From assembly GCF_921293095.1 (NCBI RefSeq), contig NC_060259.1, positions 48,341,812-48,405,811 on the forward strand: a DNA stretch of 64,000 nucleotides, in the 5' to 3' direction. The notes beneath the pieces were generated by a model that had not been told where the DNA came from, ran no database searches, and saw only the letters and a list, made by a program, of their open reading frames with translations. Position numbers and translations under genes: made by a program. This DNA is from Ischnura elegans (lineage: Eukaryota > Arthropoda > Insecta > Odonata > Coenagrionidae). Position 1 is the first letter of the stretch; every line of letters starts with the position of its first letter. This document shows, piece after piece, positions 63,881-64,000 of this stretch.

Positions 63881-64000
63881 CAGGGTTGTAGCCATGATTT
63901 TTCTTGGGGGCTGCAGTTTCTATAGGAGAATGGATACATTTGGAGGGAGGCAATCACTTGGAGTAGGTACTTTAAATATCATATTTCCTTAATATTTTGG
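63881..64000 (+). mobile_element. Probable hAT element end, cut by window edge
   Basis: CAGGGTTGTAGCCATGATTT followed by TTCTTGGGGGCTGCAG resembles the CAGGGGCGTAGCCAGG start of a widespread invertebrate hAT family. The other end is outside the window, so no duplication can be tested. Confidence 0.45.

Overview
This window looks like a nuclear genomic segment from an arthropod, most probably an insect. It is AT-rich and intron-bearing and is dominated by transposable elements. The only host protein gene I can model with confidence is a chitin-binding (Rebers-Riddiford, RR-1-like) cuticular protein on the minus strand. Species cannot be fixed from the sequence; a large repeat-rich insect genome is the safest statement.

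Layout. (1) 0-12 kb: the cuticular gene has its large exon at 5246-5914, a 3.47 kb intron and a four-codon first exon at 9387-9398, with TATA box and TCAGT initiator just upstream. Two copies of a tRNA-derived SINE sit in the intron; further copies lie at 645-950, 10779-11035, 16610-16804 and 33600-33722. (2) 11-34 kb: mostly unrecognised AT-rich DNA with scattered LINE fragments (11.8, 17.5, 20.2, 27.3, 29.0 kb), a broken 2.4 kb LINE (23250-25700), small piggyBac-like and hAT-like MITEs, a tRNA-Ala-like sequence and a long inverted repeat (21275-22255). (3) 34279-37364: a full-length, apparently intact LINE with one 916-residue endonuclease/reverse-transcriptase ORF and perfect 12-bp target-site duplications. 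(4) 40.1-60.7 kb: a nest of transposons. The host is an old minus-strand LINE. It is split by a Harbinger-like element (41433-43285, TSD TTA), by a hAT-like shell (43784-49380, perfect 8-bp TSD) and by a Gypsy LTR retrotransposon (49828-59699). The hAT shell carries a pogo/Tigger-like element (43921-45739, TA TSD) and an unclassified 3.5 kb element with CCCTAGT ends and arrays of a GAGCATATG-type motif (45821-49330), which itself contains a hairpin MITE. The outer Gypsy carries a 130-bp in-frame insert and a second, young Gypsy (52804-57662) whose two 287-bp LTRs read as identical. (5) 60-64 kb: three more hAT-type MITEs and a probable hAT end at the window edge.

How it fits together: there is no operon-like gene organisation. 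The window shows one host gene with its core promoter plus a stratified record of transposition. Target-site duplications give a relative order: LINE first, then Harbinger, hAT and outer Gypsy, then the pogo, CCCTAGT and inner Gypsy elements inside those. The best candidates for undescribed biology are the CCCTAGT element with its paired palindromic arrays, and the long inverted repeat at 21.3-22.3 kb.
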